Below, piece by piece: positions 32,611-44,060 of a DNA stretch of 64,000 bases. Where the stretch lies: assembly GCA_949316235.1 (NCBI GenBank), contig OX438748.1, forward strand, positions 29,940,836-30,004,835, written 5' to 3'. Position numbers and translations under genes: made by a program. How positions within the stretch are numbered: position 1 is the stretch's first letter; the number at the start of each line of letters is the position of its first letter. The notes under the pieces are model-generated. The model saw nothing but the letters and a program-made list of their open reading frames with translations, was not told the origin of the DNA and did no database searches. The stretch comes from Oegoconia quadripuncta (lineage: Eukaryota > Arthropoda > Insecta > Lepidoptera > Autostichidae).

Positions 32611-33164
32611 ATTTGCCAATCTTGCAGTAGCCACATCAGTGTCTGATCTTCCGGACAATATGCTGCGGAACTCAATCTACTCGCTAAAGATTCTAGATAT
32701 GGTCTCTACTGAAGCTGGGAGTCGAGGGTAATTCCTAAAAAGACCGTCTTATCTAGTTTTTTTGGGTATCGTGCATCTCTTCTTTTACCACAGATTTCCC
32801 TTTCCGAAGCGGTAGAAGCTTGGACATACTGACTTACAGATAAAATACGTTGAAATAAATGCTTGAAGTATATGGAGTTGAAGTTTGAATAAATTGGTTG
32901 GACCTTTGAAAACAAAATTAAAAATTTTGAAAACTCCCGCAAGACTATATTATCCAAAAACACCAAAAAACTGTGTAAAAAGCTAAATATCTTCGAAGCG
33001 GCTGAATCGATTTTCATCAAATATGGCTAACCAGTTCCATGGTTTAGTCTTTAAGAGGGTTTATTCTGTCCAGTAGCGTCCTCATTGGATAAATCAAAAT
33101 TTCCTTTTAAATACAGAATACATCAAAATAATCGCTCTGGCCTGCACCCGAGAAGCCTAAACGC

Positions 33165-33829
33165 TTTTTTTATGCACAACGGGTTAGCAGTTGACCTCAA
33201 TCACACCTGATGTTAAGTGAAGATGAGGTCGAAGGTTGAAGCGTACTGACCCGGACCCAAATATATGGGGAACTGGCTATCTTATTTCTGACAACCGGAA
33301 CACAACAATACTATTAGGTCCTTACCTATGAAATTGGCGTTTTGTATGAAGAATTTAATTACGGCTGTTTTCTCCATACAAACACTTTTGAAATTTTCTT
33401 GAGAACGGCAAATTCAAATATAACTAAACTTTGTGTGTATTATTGGATAACATTAAGTTAAGTATAGGCAGTGTTAATTTTTAAAAGTAACCGTTTCATT
33501 AAAGTTTCAACGAATCTAAGAAATAATATGGGAACCACATAAAAAGGGCTATGTTAAAATTTTTTTTATTATGTGATTTAGCCCAGACATTAAAAAATAT
33601 TTCATGTGAGTGAAACCTTGAAAATACCTATATTCCATTTTCCAAATTAAGAAAGAAATTTGGAAATAGCTTTAGAATCGTAAGATTTGGTACATATGAT
33701 TAACGAAGAAAAAATCTCCAATTTCATAGGTAAAGACCCAATTTTAATATTGCAGTTTGGCGGCAGATTTAGATAAAATAGTGGTAACTAGCCAGGCGGA
33801 CATTTAAAATGCCCTAGCACCAACCAAAT
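33165..33829 (-). mobile_element. SINE family A interrupted by a T1 element
   Basis: SINE body 33165-33316 ends at CAACAATACTATTA and resumes at about 33740 with TTAATATTGCAGTTTGGCGG, ending near 33829. The intervening 423 bp are the T1 element. Confidence 0.9.
33317..33739 (+). mobile_element. TIR element family T1, full-length copy nested in a SINE
   Basis: Starts GGTCCTTACCTATGAAATTG and ends GAAATTGGAG-type complement CCAATTTCATAGGTAAAGAC. Same internal sequence as 196-617 in reverse. Flanked by TTA on both sides. Confidence 0.85.
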
Positions 33830-34338
33830 AGCTAATTATAAACAATACTTAAATAGGTTTGTTGGGGGTTATTTTCTAGAATTCCCGATTTTTGGTTGAC
33901 ATATAACCAACAGGGACTGCGACATGTATCGCAACTAATTCCTTTTTGATGTGTGTCTTTGATGTAACATGTGCCGATACAAATATTCCCGGTATGATCG
34001 ATACATATTTTGATTCTTTTCGTAAAACTATTTTTTGTTTGTAAACGCTTTATTATAGCCACATGTATTTGCAAATGTGTGCTGACATTATGTACCTGTG
34101 CACGTACTCTGATGTTACTTACCTACAGGCAAACAACTTTAAGTTTATATACTCGTAGTTATAGTTAGTTATGATAGCAGCATATTATATAGAAAGCCTA
34201 CGGTATCTCAAGGTCATTTCCTACATAAACGAATATTGGTTCAATGCGTCGTTTGAGCTAGCAGCGGCACGGTACCGCGGGGAGGATAGGGTTGACACAA
34301 TGAAGAAATAAAAAATATTAATAAATTTAGGTATTTAA
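33830..34338. other. intronic stretch, nothing recognised
   Basis: AT-rich; one open frame of 80 codons on - without domain features. Confidence 0.4.
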
Positions 34339-34503
34339 AAACAAAACACCCGAAGCATATTTCGTGTTCTTAGGCACATGGAAGTTTTACCATAAAATGT
34401 ATCCTATGACACTTTTTCAAGACGAATCGAATGACACCTTGCACTTCAAAATCAGACCAGTTGTTTAGGCTACAGGAGGTAACATAAAAATCTACATACG
34501 TTA
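34339..34503 (+). repeat. dispersed repeat family E, copy 3
   Basis: AAAATGTATCCTATGACACT, TTGCACTTCAAAATCAG and AAATCTACATACGTT; abuts a LINE remnant at its end. Confidence 0.75.
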
Positions 34504-34605
34504 CCAGAGTCCGTGATCAGTGCACCCTCGGTGAAATCTTTCAAAAACAGACTGAACAAATATTTAAAAAATAATTATACCAAACACAAGTGCAGTGAAA
34601 GTTAA
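34498..34605 (+). pseudogene. LINE ORF2 C-terminal remnant
   Basis: Reads LPESVISAPSVKSFKNRLNK then YLKNNYTKHKCSES-stop, the LP-SV--A-SV-SFKNRLD pattern of jockey/CR1-type proteins. Confidence 0.75.
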
Positions 34606-35182
34606 AGGTGCTAGTGTATTATTAATAATAATAGGGGCAGGCGGGTAAAGAGATACGGTCTTCCAAAGCTTATTTTTAAACTAAAAGTCCCATTCACTGA
34701 CAGATTATCAAAACCTATAGGGTACTTCCTACAATTTTAAACTTAATCTTCTTCTTCTGGCACATATAAAAACAGAAATACGACAGTCATTCATTTAATA
34801 CGATATTATACGACAGTCATTCATTCTAATTGCTAATCGAAAACGAATAGCGAATGCGACTGCAGAAGCTCTAGATATAAAACAAAACATTGCTATTACG
34901 GGATAATGATTTCATAAGCTTGTGGCAGCCCTAGTGACAGTTACACCCTAGTCGATCATAAATGTACAGTGACGCAACGTAACGCACTTCGGCTTCTTAT
35001 CGGGACGGTCTGAAGATGCTTTTGGGTTATATTATATGGTCGATATGCCTATAAAAGGCAAGCATATCGAAAATAATAGTACAGTATGAGTACAGGCACT
35101 TATAGCTAAGAGTTTACTGCATAATTTCGAATGTCACTATGGTCGACGTTCAATTCACCGAAGCCATTTGATCCAGCGTCCG

Positions 35183-35339
35183 TTTGACCGAAATTCTACA
35201 ACATCGATGTACCATACGACGTCCGTTTTGTCGGATTCCATAGCATGGATGTCCCACAATTTCGAGAGCTCATTGCAATGATAGAGGTATTGGCTTGTCG
35301 GAATTGTGGTACGTCGGTGTTATGGAGTTTCGGTCAAAG
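35183..35339. mobile_element. imperfect palindromic element, 157 bp
   Basis: GTTTGACCGAAATTCTACAA at the left against the complement of CTTTGACCGAAACTCCATAA at the right; the phrase (AT)CGA(CT)GTACCA repeats inside. Confidence 0.6.
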
Positions 35340-35844
35340 CTCAGCATAATAATTAGTTGGAGAGTAATCTGTCTGTATGTGTGCCAGACTTCGGTATTCC
35401 TTTTAATTACCGCCGGCGAGCTTTTATTTAGAAAGAAAGAAAGAAATTATTTATTTGCCAGAATACAGTTTATAAGGTCTGATAAGAAATTTAGGAATCA
35501 TGTATTCAATCTGCATGCAGATGTGCAAAATATGATTTGTGACACCTTACATAGCGTTCTGATAATTTAAATATTCCTTAATATCATAGAAACACTTATC
35601 CATAAACACATAAAAATATTAACTGTATACGAAAACTTGTAAAAGTTTGTGCGTAGTGTGAATGAGGTCACTGACCCATCGCGTTATTAATTATGACAAA
35701 CGTAACTTAGATATATAAGGGATATATAAAAATATGCGAAAGGAAGGAGACATGTGATCCATCGAAAAAAAATCGTTAAAAAAGTACATTCTACACAGGT
35801 CACTTTTTGGGTACTAGTAGCATTTTGAAAGGACGGTTTCCGTA

Positions 35845-36184
35845 CTTTTTTTTTTTTATGCACGACGGGTTCGTACTTGCCCTCAATCACACCGGATGTT
35901 AAGTGAAGATGAGGTCGAAAGTGGAAGCGTACTGACCCGGAAACCCCAACACATATGGGGGACTGGCTATCTTATCTCTGACAACCGGAACACAACAATG
36001 CTATTAACATTGCTGCTTGGCGGCAGATTTAGATAAGATGGTGGTAGCTAGCCAGGCGGACATTTAAAATGCCCTACCACCAACTAAACCGAGTACTTAA
36101 ACAAGTACCCCGCTGGGGATCGAACCCGCGACCTCCGAATCGTAAACCCAATGTTGTTGGGCCACAATTTGAGCCACGGAGGCT
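35845..36184 (-). mobile_element. SINE family A, full-length copy
   Basis: T run at 35847-35858, whole body, then the head with GGGGATCGAACCCGCGACCT (B box reversed) and GAGCCACGGAGG (A box reversed). A short insertion lies in the head near 36160. Confidence 0.9.
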
Positions 36185-36690
36185 GTACTTCGGTGGATAC
36201 GTCAAATAGTTTGTCCCGGTCGTTTTCAATTGAAGGCCCTCAAGCCTAGTAGTTGGCTTATATGATTGGTTGGTATTCAAAACATAAAACCCGAATGCCT
36301 AAAAATATATAATTATCCGATTGTATTTAAATTTTAGTACCAAAATGAAGTCGATAGAGACATCAGTCCATTACATCGGGTATTATAACGAAGCCACTGG
36401 GGAGAGACCATTGTAACCGCAAGAGCGGTCAACCATAAACTACGCCTTCGAATATTCGTATCCAAATTTCCGTGCCACGTTAACAGAGTTGTAAAATGAT
36501 TATTATTGCTCTCCAAAATCTGTTCAAAATGTACAATATCAACGTACAAGTACGTACTAGTCTTATCCGATTTTTCCCACTACACATATACACATATATG
36601 TTTATATACTTAATTAAGTCTATTAATATTATATTATTATTATTTTTATGCATACTTATCTATAATTATTTCTTAATTGGTAGTATCGTG

Positions 36691-36880
36691 CACCCTACCT
36701 GTTTTTCTACCTACAAATGTCCCATAGCTGTGGGTTGTCTGGAAGAGATCGCGTTTGGTGATAAGACCGCCTAATTGTGTTCTATTGTTATCATCAAAAA
36801 TTGTTGTAAATTATTTTGCGCAATAAAGAGTATTTGTATTGTATTGTATTGTATTGCATTGCATTGCATTGTATTGTATA
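36691..36880 (+). mobile_element. LINE 3' end with (TATTG)n tail
   Basis: CACCCTACCTGTTTTTCTAC, GGAAGAGATCGCGTTTGGTG, GCGCAATAAAGAGTATTTG then TATTG units. It is the mirror partner of 37361-37549. Confidence 0.85.
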
Positions 36881-37083
36881 GATGTGAAAGTTTGGATGTT
36901 TGTTTGCTTATTGCTCAATCTCGGCGAAACGGATGAACGGATTTAAATGAAATTTGGTATATAGAAAAAACATACCTTGGATTGAAGATATGTTTTATCC
37001 CTATAAAGTGAATAGTTCCCGCGGGATAAAATAATTTCCGCGATAAAGTATTCAATGCAGGCGAAGCCGCGGGCGGACAGCGA
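36881..37083 (+). mobile_element. short non-autonomous Helitron-like element
   Basis: GTGAAAGTTTGGATGTTTGT, AACGGATTTAAATGAAATTT and GCAGGCGAAGCCGCGGGCGG are the usual 5', middle and 3' phrases of small moth Helitrons. The terminal CTAG has decayed (CAGCGAGG), so the end is approximate. Confidence 0.6.
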
Positions 37084-37360
37084 GGATAATATAAATATTA
37101 ATTGTACTTAGTAATAATTAGGAACAGAATTATGCATAGTACAGCTAAGATCATGGTGGACTGATATCTGAACTAGGATAAATCCTGTGTCTCAAGTCAT
37201 CGATCCTCCACCCCGAGATATGAATTAAAACCTTAAATTTATTATATAACTTAATTAAATACAATAGCAGCAAGCGCAGAACATATCTTAACTCTACTTA
37301 GTTGTTCGCCCATTTTACCGAACTTCGTTCATTGTTAATCAAACTTGCATGTACATTAAT

Positions 37361-37549
37361 ACAATACAATACAATACAATACAATACAATACAATACAAT
37401 ATAAATATTCTTTATTGCGCAAAATAATTTACAATAATTTTTGATGATAACAATAGAACACATTTAGGCGGTCTTATCACTAAAAGCAATCTCTTCCATA
37501 CAACCCACAGCTATGGGACATTTGTAGGTAGAAAAACAGGTAGGGTGTA
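37361..37549 (-). mobile_element. LINE 3' end with (CAATA)n tail
   Basis: CAATA units, TATTCTTTATTGCGCAAAAT, TAGGCGGTCTTATCACTAAA and AAACAGGTAGGGTG; the same LINE as 36691-36880 in reverse. Confidence 0.85.
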
Positions 37550-38193
37550 ATAAAGCCGTAATTACTTTTAATAAAATCGCATTTTGTGCACAACAAATAA
37601 AATTATTACGGATTCGGATGCCACTTTTCTGTGTTGTAGATAACAACATTTTTATTACAAATTTCTCAATATATCTCTCAATGTAAATCCAATTTGAATT
37701 ACACTACACTCTTCCATCTTACATCTAATATCACACATAAGTACATCTAATATGCGTGAGTCCTACACAGTCCTTATCTTTCCAAAATCAACGTAGTTTA
37801 TATCAGTCCCTTGAGCGAGGAACTCTTATCTCGGTCCATAACGGGCACATTACGCAGGTCGCAAAATCGAATAGTCTGCAGATGCCCTAAAATTATCCCT
37901 TCGGCCGGTAACGGCGCAGTCTGCGGTTGGCCTTATGCCAGGAACTATTTGGGGCTATTATGATTTAACGGAGATTAAGAAGGTTTTCGTTTAGTTTCCA
38001 AAGGTTGGACACGAGTGTGTGAGCATCCATAATGTTATCCAAAATATTTTAGGATGCGATATGTAAATCATATGCTTACATGGAATACGATCTGCTTAGT
38101 AGTTCGATGAATCTTTTTTCACATACTTACCTTCTACTAGTTATAATTTTAAAGTAATTACGTACATGGTTAACTCTTAAAAATTTTGTATGA

Positions 38194-38375
38194 GGCTGCC
38201 CGCCCACGACAGTTCTGTAGAACCGATAATCGGGCCGATTTTTTCGTCAATACTTTCATCAACGATATTGTGACCGACTTTTTGTAGGACGTGTGTATTG
38301 AAATATTGCAATCAGCACGTGCCATTTTTCACCTACAAAAATCGGTCACCGATTATCCGTCGTGGGCGGGCAGCC
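38194..38375. mobile_element. palindromic TIR element with TGA duplication
   Basis: GGCTGCCCGCCCACGAC at the left, GTCGTGGGCGGGCAGCC at the right (17 bp perfect), and further inverted similarity inside (CCGATAATCGG, ACCGATTATCCG). Flanked by TGA at 38191-38193 and 38376-38378. A 3-bp duplication fits PIF/Harbinger mobilisation (inference). Confidence 0.85.
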
Positions 38376-38384
38376 TGAGAATGT

Positions 38385-38610
38385 AAGTTGTCCGTTTTAA
38401 AATTTGAAAACCATTTTTAACCCCTTGCTGGTATCTGATTTAGCTGAAATTTAGCATATTAATGTAAGTTCGGGGACAATGCAATATTATGGTACCATCG
38501 AGCTGATCTGATGATATGTAGGGACTGAAAATCCCTGATGTTAAATGGAAACATAGTCAAATTAGCTAGTTTGATTTTATGCCATAAGCACTTTGCATTT
38601 ACACATAAAA
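38385..38610 (+). repeat. dispersed repeat family F, copy 2
   Basis: Matches 14395-14605, extending further right (TTTATGCCATAAGCACTTTG). Confidence 0.75.
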
Positions 38611-38630
38611 ATAATAGATAGTAAAAATGT

Positions 38631-38967
38631 TTTCTTTTTTTGTACGACGGGTTTGTACTTGTCCTCAATCACACCTGATGTTAAGTGAAGATGAGGTCGA
38701 AGGTGGAAGCGTACTGACTCGGAAATCCCAACACATTTGGGGCACTGGCTATCTTATCTCTGACAACCGGAACACAACAATGCTTAACATTGCTGCATGG
38801 CGGCAGATTTAGATAAGATGGTGGTAGCTAGCCAAGCGGATATTTAAAATGCCCTACCACCAACCAAACCGAGTAAGTACTTAAACATGTACCCCGCTGG
38901 GGATCGAACCAGCGACCTCCGAATCGTAAACCCAATGTTGTTTACATTGAGCCACGGAGGTGGTTAA
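38631..38967 (-). mobile_element. SINE family A, full-length copy
   Basis: T run, complete body, and head with GGGGATCGAACCAGCGACCT and TTGAGCCACGGAGG. Close to the family consensus. Confidence 0.92.
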
Positions 38968-39018
38968 AATTTTTGCCTTGCGGTTTATTTATTGCCTTAG
39001 TTCCGATTTAACTCAATG

Positions 39019-39242
39019 CTATTGATATATGACCCTATCAGCGAAACCAACGGTTGCGGGTTCGAATCCCGCGACGGGTAAATGTTTGTGTGATGAATAT
39101 GATCATTTATTCCTGAGTAATGGATGTTTATATAAATATTTATGTATGTTTATCCGTTATCTAGTATCCATAGCACAAGCTTTGCTTAGTTTGGGACTAG
39201 ATGATTGGTGTAAGTGTCCGAAATATTTATTTATTTATTGAC
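39019..39242 (+). mobile_element. SINE family B, 5'-truncated copy
   Basis: Starts within the head at GACCCTATCAGCGAAACCAA, retains a perfect B box GGTTCGAATCC, then core and tail to (TTTA)n. Confidence 0.88.
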
Positions 39243-39374
39243 ATAGTAATCATTTTGAGTAGTCAAGGCAAATGGAGGGACATCAGCTTTGCTGTAACTC
39301 GACTGATGTCATGGTCAGCGTTGTTTTTCAGTCAGCCCTTTTTCTCCCCGAGGTGAAGGGCGGGAGGATAGAAA

Positions 39375-39500
39375 GATTTATTGTACACAGCTTAAAAATA
39401 TACACAGTGACATTATTTTAACAGGTGTACAAAGGCGATCTTATCGCTTATAGCGATCCCTTCCAGACAACCATGGCAAAGGAACTTTGGCAAAGGAAGG
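39375..39500 (-). mobile_element. LINE 3'-UTR remnant
   Basis: AAAGATTTATTGTACACAGC, AAAGGCGATCTTATCGCTTA and CCTTCCAGACAACC, reversed form of the stem at 11490. Confidence 0.6.
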
Positions 39501-39542
39501 ATAGGTTATTAGTAATGGGAGGGCTTAAACATTACAATTAGT

Positions 39543-39680
39543 AAATTTGACTGCTATTAACATTGCTGCTTGGCGGCAGGTTTAGATAAGATTTTTTTAC
39601 TATTTCTTTGTAATCACTTAAGTTTTTTTTTATGCACGACGGGTACTTGACTTGACTTGTACTTGACCTCAATCACAATT
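39543..39680 (-). mobile_element. SINE family A, scrambled fragments
   Basis: TTAACATTGCTGCTTGGCGG (middle) lies left of a tail piece TTATGCACGACGGGTACTTG, so the two parts are out of order; ends about 65 bases before the exon at 39746. Confidence 0.65.
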
Positions 39681-39745
39681 TAATTTGCGGGAACAAAACT
39701 AAGAACTTACGCTCAAAATGTTTATACTTGTGTTCTTGTCATCAG

Positions 39746-39932
39746 CAAGTGAACGCATTGAACAGAGGGGAGGAGGACGAGGAAACCTTGAGCGTGGCCG
39801 AGATGCGTTCCCTAAACGGCTACGACGAGAGCCTCAAGGAGGTAGCTGATTACCAGTTCTACGTGGCATACGACTTCTACGCAAAGAATAACTCGCATTT
39901 CCACAAGTCGCCTTACTACGGGTATTATCAAG
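39746..39932 (+). CDS. multicopper oxidase, internal exon
   Basis: Reads QVNALNRGEEDEETLSVAEM, then SLNGYDESLKEVADYQFYVA and a region ending SPYYGYYQ. This is the linker and start of the third cupredoxin domain in insect laccases (VNxLN at the start, DESLK-xADYxFYVxYDFY). Acceptor TCATCAG ends at 39745; donor GTATGA starts at 39933. The 187-base exon enters in phase 0 and leaves one base of a Val codon. Confidence 0.94.
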
Positions 39933-40393
39933 GTATGACTCTAGTTATTTCCTAATCTCTCTATCTGTAAATAAGTAAATAAAATAAAAAGATATTTATT
40001 CATCTAAAAAAAATATATTACATGATCATTAATTGTAGTAAAATTTACTAACTTAGTGGACAAGGTTGGAGCCTCAGCAAAATAGCTGTTTTTCAGTCTC
40101 TACCTCTACAATTACTCGCGATGAAATGCCTGGAACTAGCTGCTTGAGTATCAAGTTGTTTCTTTAATTTTTTTTTGGCAGGAATGTTTGCTGATAGTCG
40201 CGGGACTTTTTCAGCTTCACCGGGCGGGTGGGCGAGCGCGGGAGCGCTCTGCCCGTCTCTTGCATACAGACAGTGTCTGTGTGCAACAGCACGGCTGTTT
40301 CTTTGATTTGTATTTGTTCGTTTTATAGTGGCTGCTGGATTTTGGCTCCTAACTTTTCATCTGTTACAAAAGTATAAGTACCTACCTACATGC

Positions 40394-40718
40394 ACCAAAA
40401 ACCTGACAGCATATTTTGCCAGTACTATTTTTATCGATAAAATGTATCCTGTGACACTCCGGAGACCAAGACGAATCTAATGACACCTTACACTTCAAAA
40501 TCGGTCAATGGTGTCGATTCGGATGTACACCAATTAAACTAAACTAAACTAAAACCAGTTTTAAAGTAGTACTGTCTCTTTCTCCCTGGAACAGTACGAT
40601 GCGACGGCACCACTCCAAAACTGGTTTTAGTTTAGTATAGCTTAGTTGGTGTACATCCGAATCGTCACCAATAAGTTTAGGCTACAGAAGGTAACATAGA
40701 AATCTACTAACATACATT
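40394..40718 (+). repeat. dispersed repeat family E, copy 4, split by an insertion
   Basis: Left part ends AATCGGTCAAT (40509), right part resumes AATAAGTTTAGGCTACAG (40670). In other copies these are contiguous. Confidence 0.85.
40510..40669. mobile_element. palindromic TIR element, 160 bp, AAT duplication
   Basis: GGTGTCGATTCGGATGTACA... against the complement of GGTGACGATTCGGATGTACA, arms about 60 bp with an ACTAAACTAAA stretch. AAT at 40507-40509 and 40670-40672. Confidence 0.87.
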
Positions 40719-41226
40719 CAGCCGAAAACATCACCCTCTTTCCTGGGGCATCATCTCTAAATTTGTTTAGCTGTTTTGGGGCTACAATGCCACAGATACA
40801 TCCACAGATACATAAATAGACATTGTTGACGACGTGCCTCGCGAAACGGGAAACAAATCATAACAAATTTTTAAGTATTTTAAATAGGTATTAATATTTT
40901 CCAAAAATAATACGTAGGTAGATTAATAAACTTGCATTTGTACTTTACCTTCTAAATTATTAATAAAACTAAGACTTGCACAAATATGTATGTATGCACT
41001 GACATCTCTGTAGTTGGCCGTAGCTCTTGATCGAGGTTCGCCACAGGTACACGTGTGAGGCGCAAAACTGTTAAATAGTTTTTTCCGTGTCTATATTCGA
41101 CCCACACTGTCCCACGCCGTATTTGTGTCGATTACAGACATGGTTCTCAAACTTACAACACCTCTCTTTTTGTGTCAAATGTTAAACAGAATTAAAAAGA
41201 TAAACTTAGTCATATTTATATTGCAG

Positions 41227-41972
41227 TTCCAGAGAAGAAAAACCGTTTATACACTCCGCAACTCAACCACATCAGCATAAAGCTGCCATCTAGCCCGTTA
41301 ATGATCACCAGGCCTTCACCGGACAACTTCTGCAATTCCTCCAGCATTGGTAAAGACTGCAAAGAAGGCTACTGCGAATGCCCTCACGTTCTATCCGTAA
41401 AACTTAATTCAATAGTCGAAGTCATAATTGTAGATGAAGGCGTCACATTTGACGCGAATCATCCTTTCCACTTGCACGGCCATAGTTTTAGAGTGGTAGG
41501 AATGAGACGCCTTGATAAGGAAACGACAATTGAAAAGGTCAAAGCTTTCGATAGAGCTGGTTTGCTGAAGAGAAATTTGAAAAATCCACCCATTAAAGAT
41601 ACTATAACCGTACCTGATGGTGGTTACACTGTCATTAGATTCAAAGCAGACAACCCTGGTTATTGGTTGTTCCACTGTCATATTGAATTTCATATGGAAA
41701 TTGGTATGGCGTTAGTTTTCAAAGTTGGTGAACACAAAGAAATGGCACCAATCCCTAGAGACTTCCCCACATGTGGTAACTATTTGCCTGATAATCTTTT
41801 AGAGCACGACACAACGGAGAAACCTAAAAATGAAAATCAGTTTATATCCATAACCCATTGGTGGCCTGTTGTAGTTGTTAATAATACTACATCATCGGCA
41901 TCTGTAGGTCATCTATCGAACATTTTAATGTTATGTAGTATATGGATTTTAAAACTAAGTATTGGGAGCTAA
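41227..41972 (+). CDS. multicopper oxidase, terminal exon with copper centres and C-terminal anchor-like tail
   Basis: Enters by completing Val (VPEKKNRLYTPQLNHISIKL) and runs 247 codons to a TAA at 41970. HPFHLHGH (41460-41483) supplies type 2/3 and type 1 ligands. HCHIEFH (41673-41693) holds the type 1 Cys and type 3 His, with Met four residues after the last His as the likely axial ligand. Cys-rich CNSS...DC...YCECPH precedes them as in insect enzymes. The end (NNTTSSAS, then a 19-residue hydrophobic stretch with no charged tail beyond one Lys) looks like a GPI-attachment signal, which fits membrane-bound laccase-1/MCO1-type enzymes better than cuticle laccase 2; that assignment is inference. 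Confidence 0.96.
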
Positions 41973-41989
41973 CTTATTGTTTCTATATA

Positions 41990-42326
41990 ATTAAATAACA
42001 GTGAAATTGCATTTTCGAATGAGATTTTAACAATAGTTTTTAGTGATACACTTGGGCCCGATGCAACACTGCAATCCGAAATGAGACAATTTCCTATTGC
42101 TTTTTTTATAGTTAACTCTGCTCTAGGAGTCAATACACGATCAAATATTTTGATAAAATTTATTCTTCTTTGTTTTTCTTTAAAGAAGAATAAAGAAGGT
42201 AAGAACATTTTATCAATGATCTTTTACAAAAAGATTTACCGTGTCATATTTAGCAGCGGATCCAGCCCAAGATTTTGGGGGAGGCTAGTTTCGACAAACA
42301 AGTTATAAATAAATATTTTTAATAAA
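41990..42326 (+). promoter_or_regulatory. candidate polyadenylation signals of the oxidase gene
   Basis: After the stop codon there is an ATTAAA at 41990-41995 and AATAAA hexamers at 42189-42194, 42308-42313 and 42321-42326. No repeat is recognised between the stop and 42330, so this is probably the 3' UTR. Which signal is used cannot be told from sequence. Confidence 0.5.
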
Positions 42327-42920
42327 ATAAAAAAGTTTTACCTCAAAATTTTTTTTAGCACATTCTCCAACATTTTTAAATTACACTCAGATCGTAATTG
42401 ATTTATTTTGAATGTTTTTATTTCATTGCATAAATTATGTTAGCATTCAATAATTTCTTTAAATTTTCTGAAATTGATCCTCCTCTATCCGCGCCTGGTC
42501 ATATGAGTACCTATGTATACCTTACATTACTTTGCACGTAAAAATTACTTGCGAGGAATATCAAGTTCATCCACGGAGAAGGTGTTGTATCATCGGCCAT
42601 ATACGAATTAGTACTTACGTCCTGATGGTGTTTATTAAATTGTTTACTAAGTTGAATATTTTTGAAAATGGACTGGTCTGCAACTTTTATACTGTGACAT
42701 GTTCCTTATTTGTTAAATTACGTTCATTTAGTTTTATTTCATAATTTTATTGTAGCTCTATGTTTTGATCTATGCTAAGAAAAATTATCTATCAGAGATT
42801 ATATAGAAATAAGTACAACTTAACATAAAAGTATGTGAAAGTATGTATCTGTGCCAAGGCATCTCTACTACCACACCAAATTAATTTCAAACACAAGTGT
42901 ATATTTTCCTTTAAAACATT
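42327..42920. other. flanking sequence 3' of the oxidase gene, nothing recognised
   Basis: AT-rich; no ORF or repeat relative that I could place. Confidence 0.4.
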
Positions 42921-43066
42921 TCTTTTTTATGCACAACCGGTTAGCTCTTGACCTCCCTTCCGGAGAGTTATGTCCAAGGTTGTATAATGACCATAATCCT
43001 GATTTTAAGTGAAGATGAGGCCGAAAGTGGAAGCGTACTGACCCGGAAACCCCAACTTATTTAAGG
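42921..43066 (-). mobile_element. SINE family A, fragment with internal insertion
   Basis: TTTTATGCACAACCGGTTAG then about 40 unrelated bases, then TTAAGTGAAGATGAGGCCGA to ACCCCAACTTATTT. Confidence 0.75.
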
Positions 43067-44060
43067 AATTGAGGAACAATTAAAAGGAACGTGCCACTCA
43101 ATTAGCATTTTGACACAGAGTAAAGAATCTTTGCCGAGTGTCGATCTAAATCCCTCGCCCATACGGCTTCTTGACGGGAACTCAGCGAGTGATGTTGCAT
43201 TTTTATTTCTTGAAATTTATGTATTCTGAATTTTCAAGTTTAAAAACGGCAGAATATTGTACGGCAAAAGTCAGTGATGGTGTACACGGGAAATGTAAAT
43301 TAAAGTGCGTGACGAAGCTTTCGGGTTCCCACAAGAAGCCGCCAAAATCTTAAGTAAAGCATTCTGTTACTTTACTGAAGAATTACCACAGAAGACTAGG
43401 CTGTATGGGCTCTGATCTGAACATTGTTAGGGAATTAACAAAGAAAAATAATTATGGCCTAAGCCGTGTATGATTTTTGTAAATCTTCATTTTTACTACA
43501 GAGATATGATATTTAGTAGCAGGGATTTAGGAGATTTTGGGATTCGCCTACATTATTGAAACCACCAATTTTTTTATTGTTGTATTGCTCAGACCAACCT
43601 CCCCATTGGTCTGTGTTGTATTGTCACTTGACGTATTAAATACGTCCTATTGTCATAATTAAATAATAATAATGATAATTTTATATTTGCTATGCTATAC
43701 TGTGATGATTGGAGTTCTTGCCAAAAATGTGAGACATTTTTAAAAAAATGGTATAATAATAAAATTAAGAATAGTTATTTCTTCAGTGAAAAATATATTT
43801 TGATGTTAGAAAATTAAATGTCGCTGGTGATATGTGATATTATTTACATAAGATTGTAAAGATTATTTAGTAATATTCCAGGAGTTATGGAAATAAGTAC
43901 AGTTATTGTAATATTTGAATTGGACTTTTATTTCTACCCATAAAGAAAAAAAAACAACTCAGTGGAAGTGAAGTCTGGATAAATTATGATTGTTTTTCAA
44001 ATAAAGAAAAATTCAAACCTTTGACCTGCACTCGAGACGTATTTAGACGTCGAATTTTAA
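43067..44060. other. intergenic stretch, nothing recognised
   Basis: AT-rich with a hairpin AGACCAA-CCTCCCCA-TTGGTCT near 43591-43612. No coding content. Confidence 0.4.

Larger units (their letters stand above)
31853..39745 (+). other. intron 3 (visible) of the oxidase gene, 7.9 kb
   Basis: Phase-0 intron between exons ending at 31852 and starting at 39746. It contains at least five SINE copies, LINE 3' ends, a mini-Helitron and a palindromic element, and no extra exon that I can see. Confidence 0.85.

Noticed and set aside
35035..35075. TATAAAAGG inside a 9-bp hairpin (TCGATATGC/GCATATCGA)
   Set aside because: No gene or transcript start nearby; likely chance or part of an unrecognised repeat.
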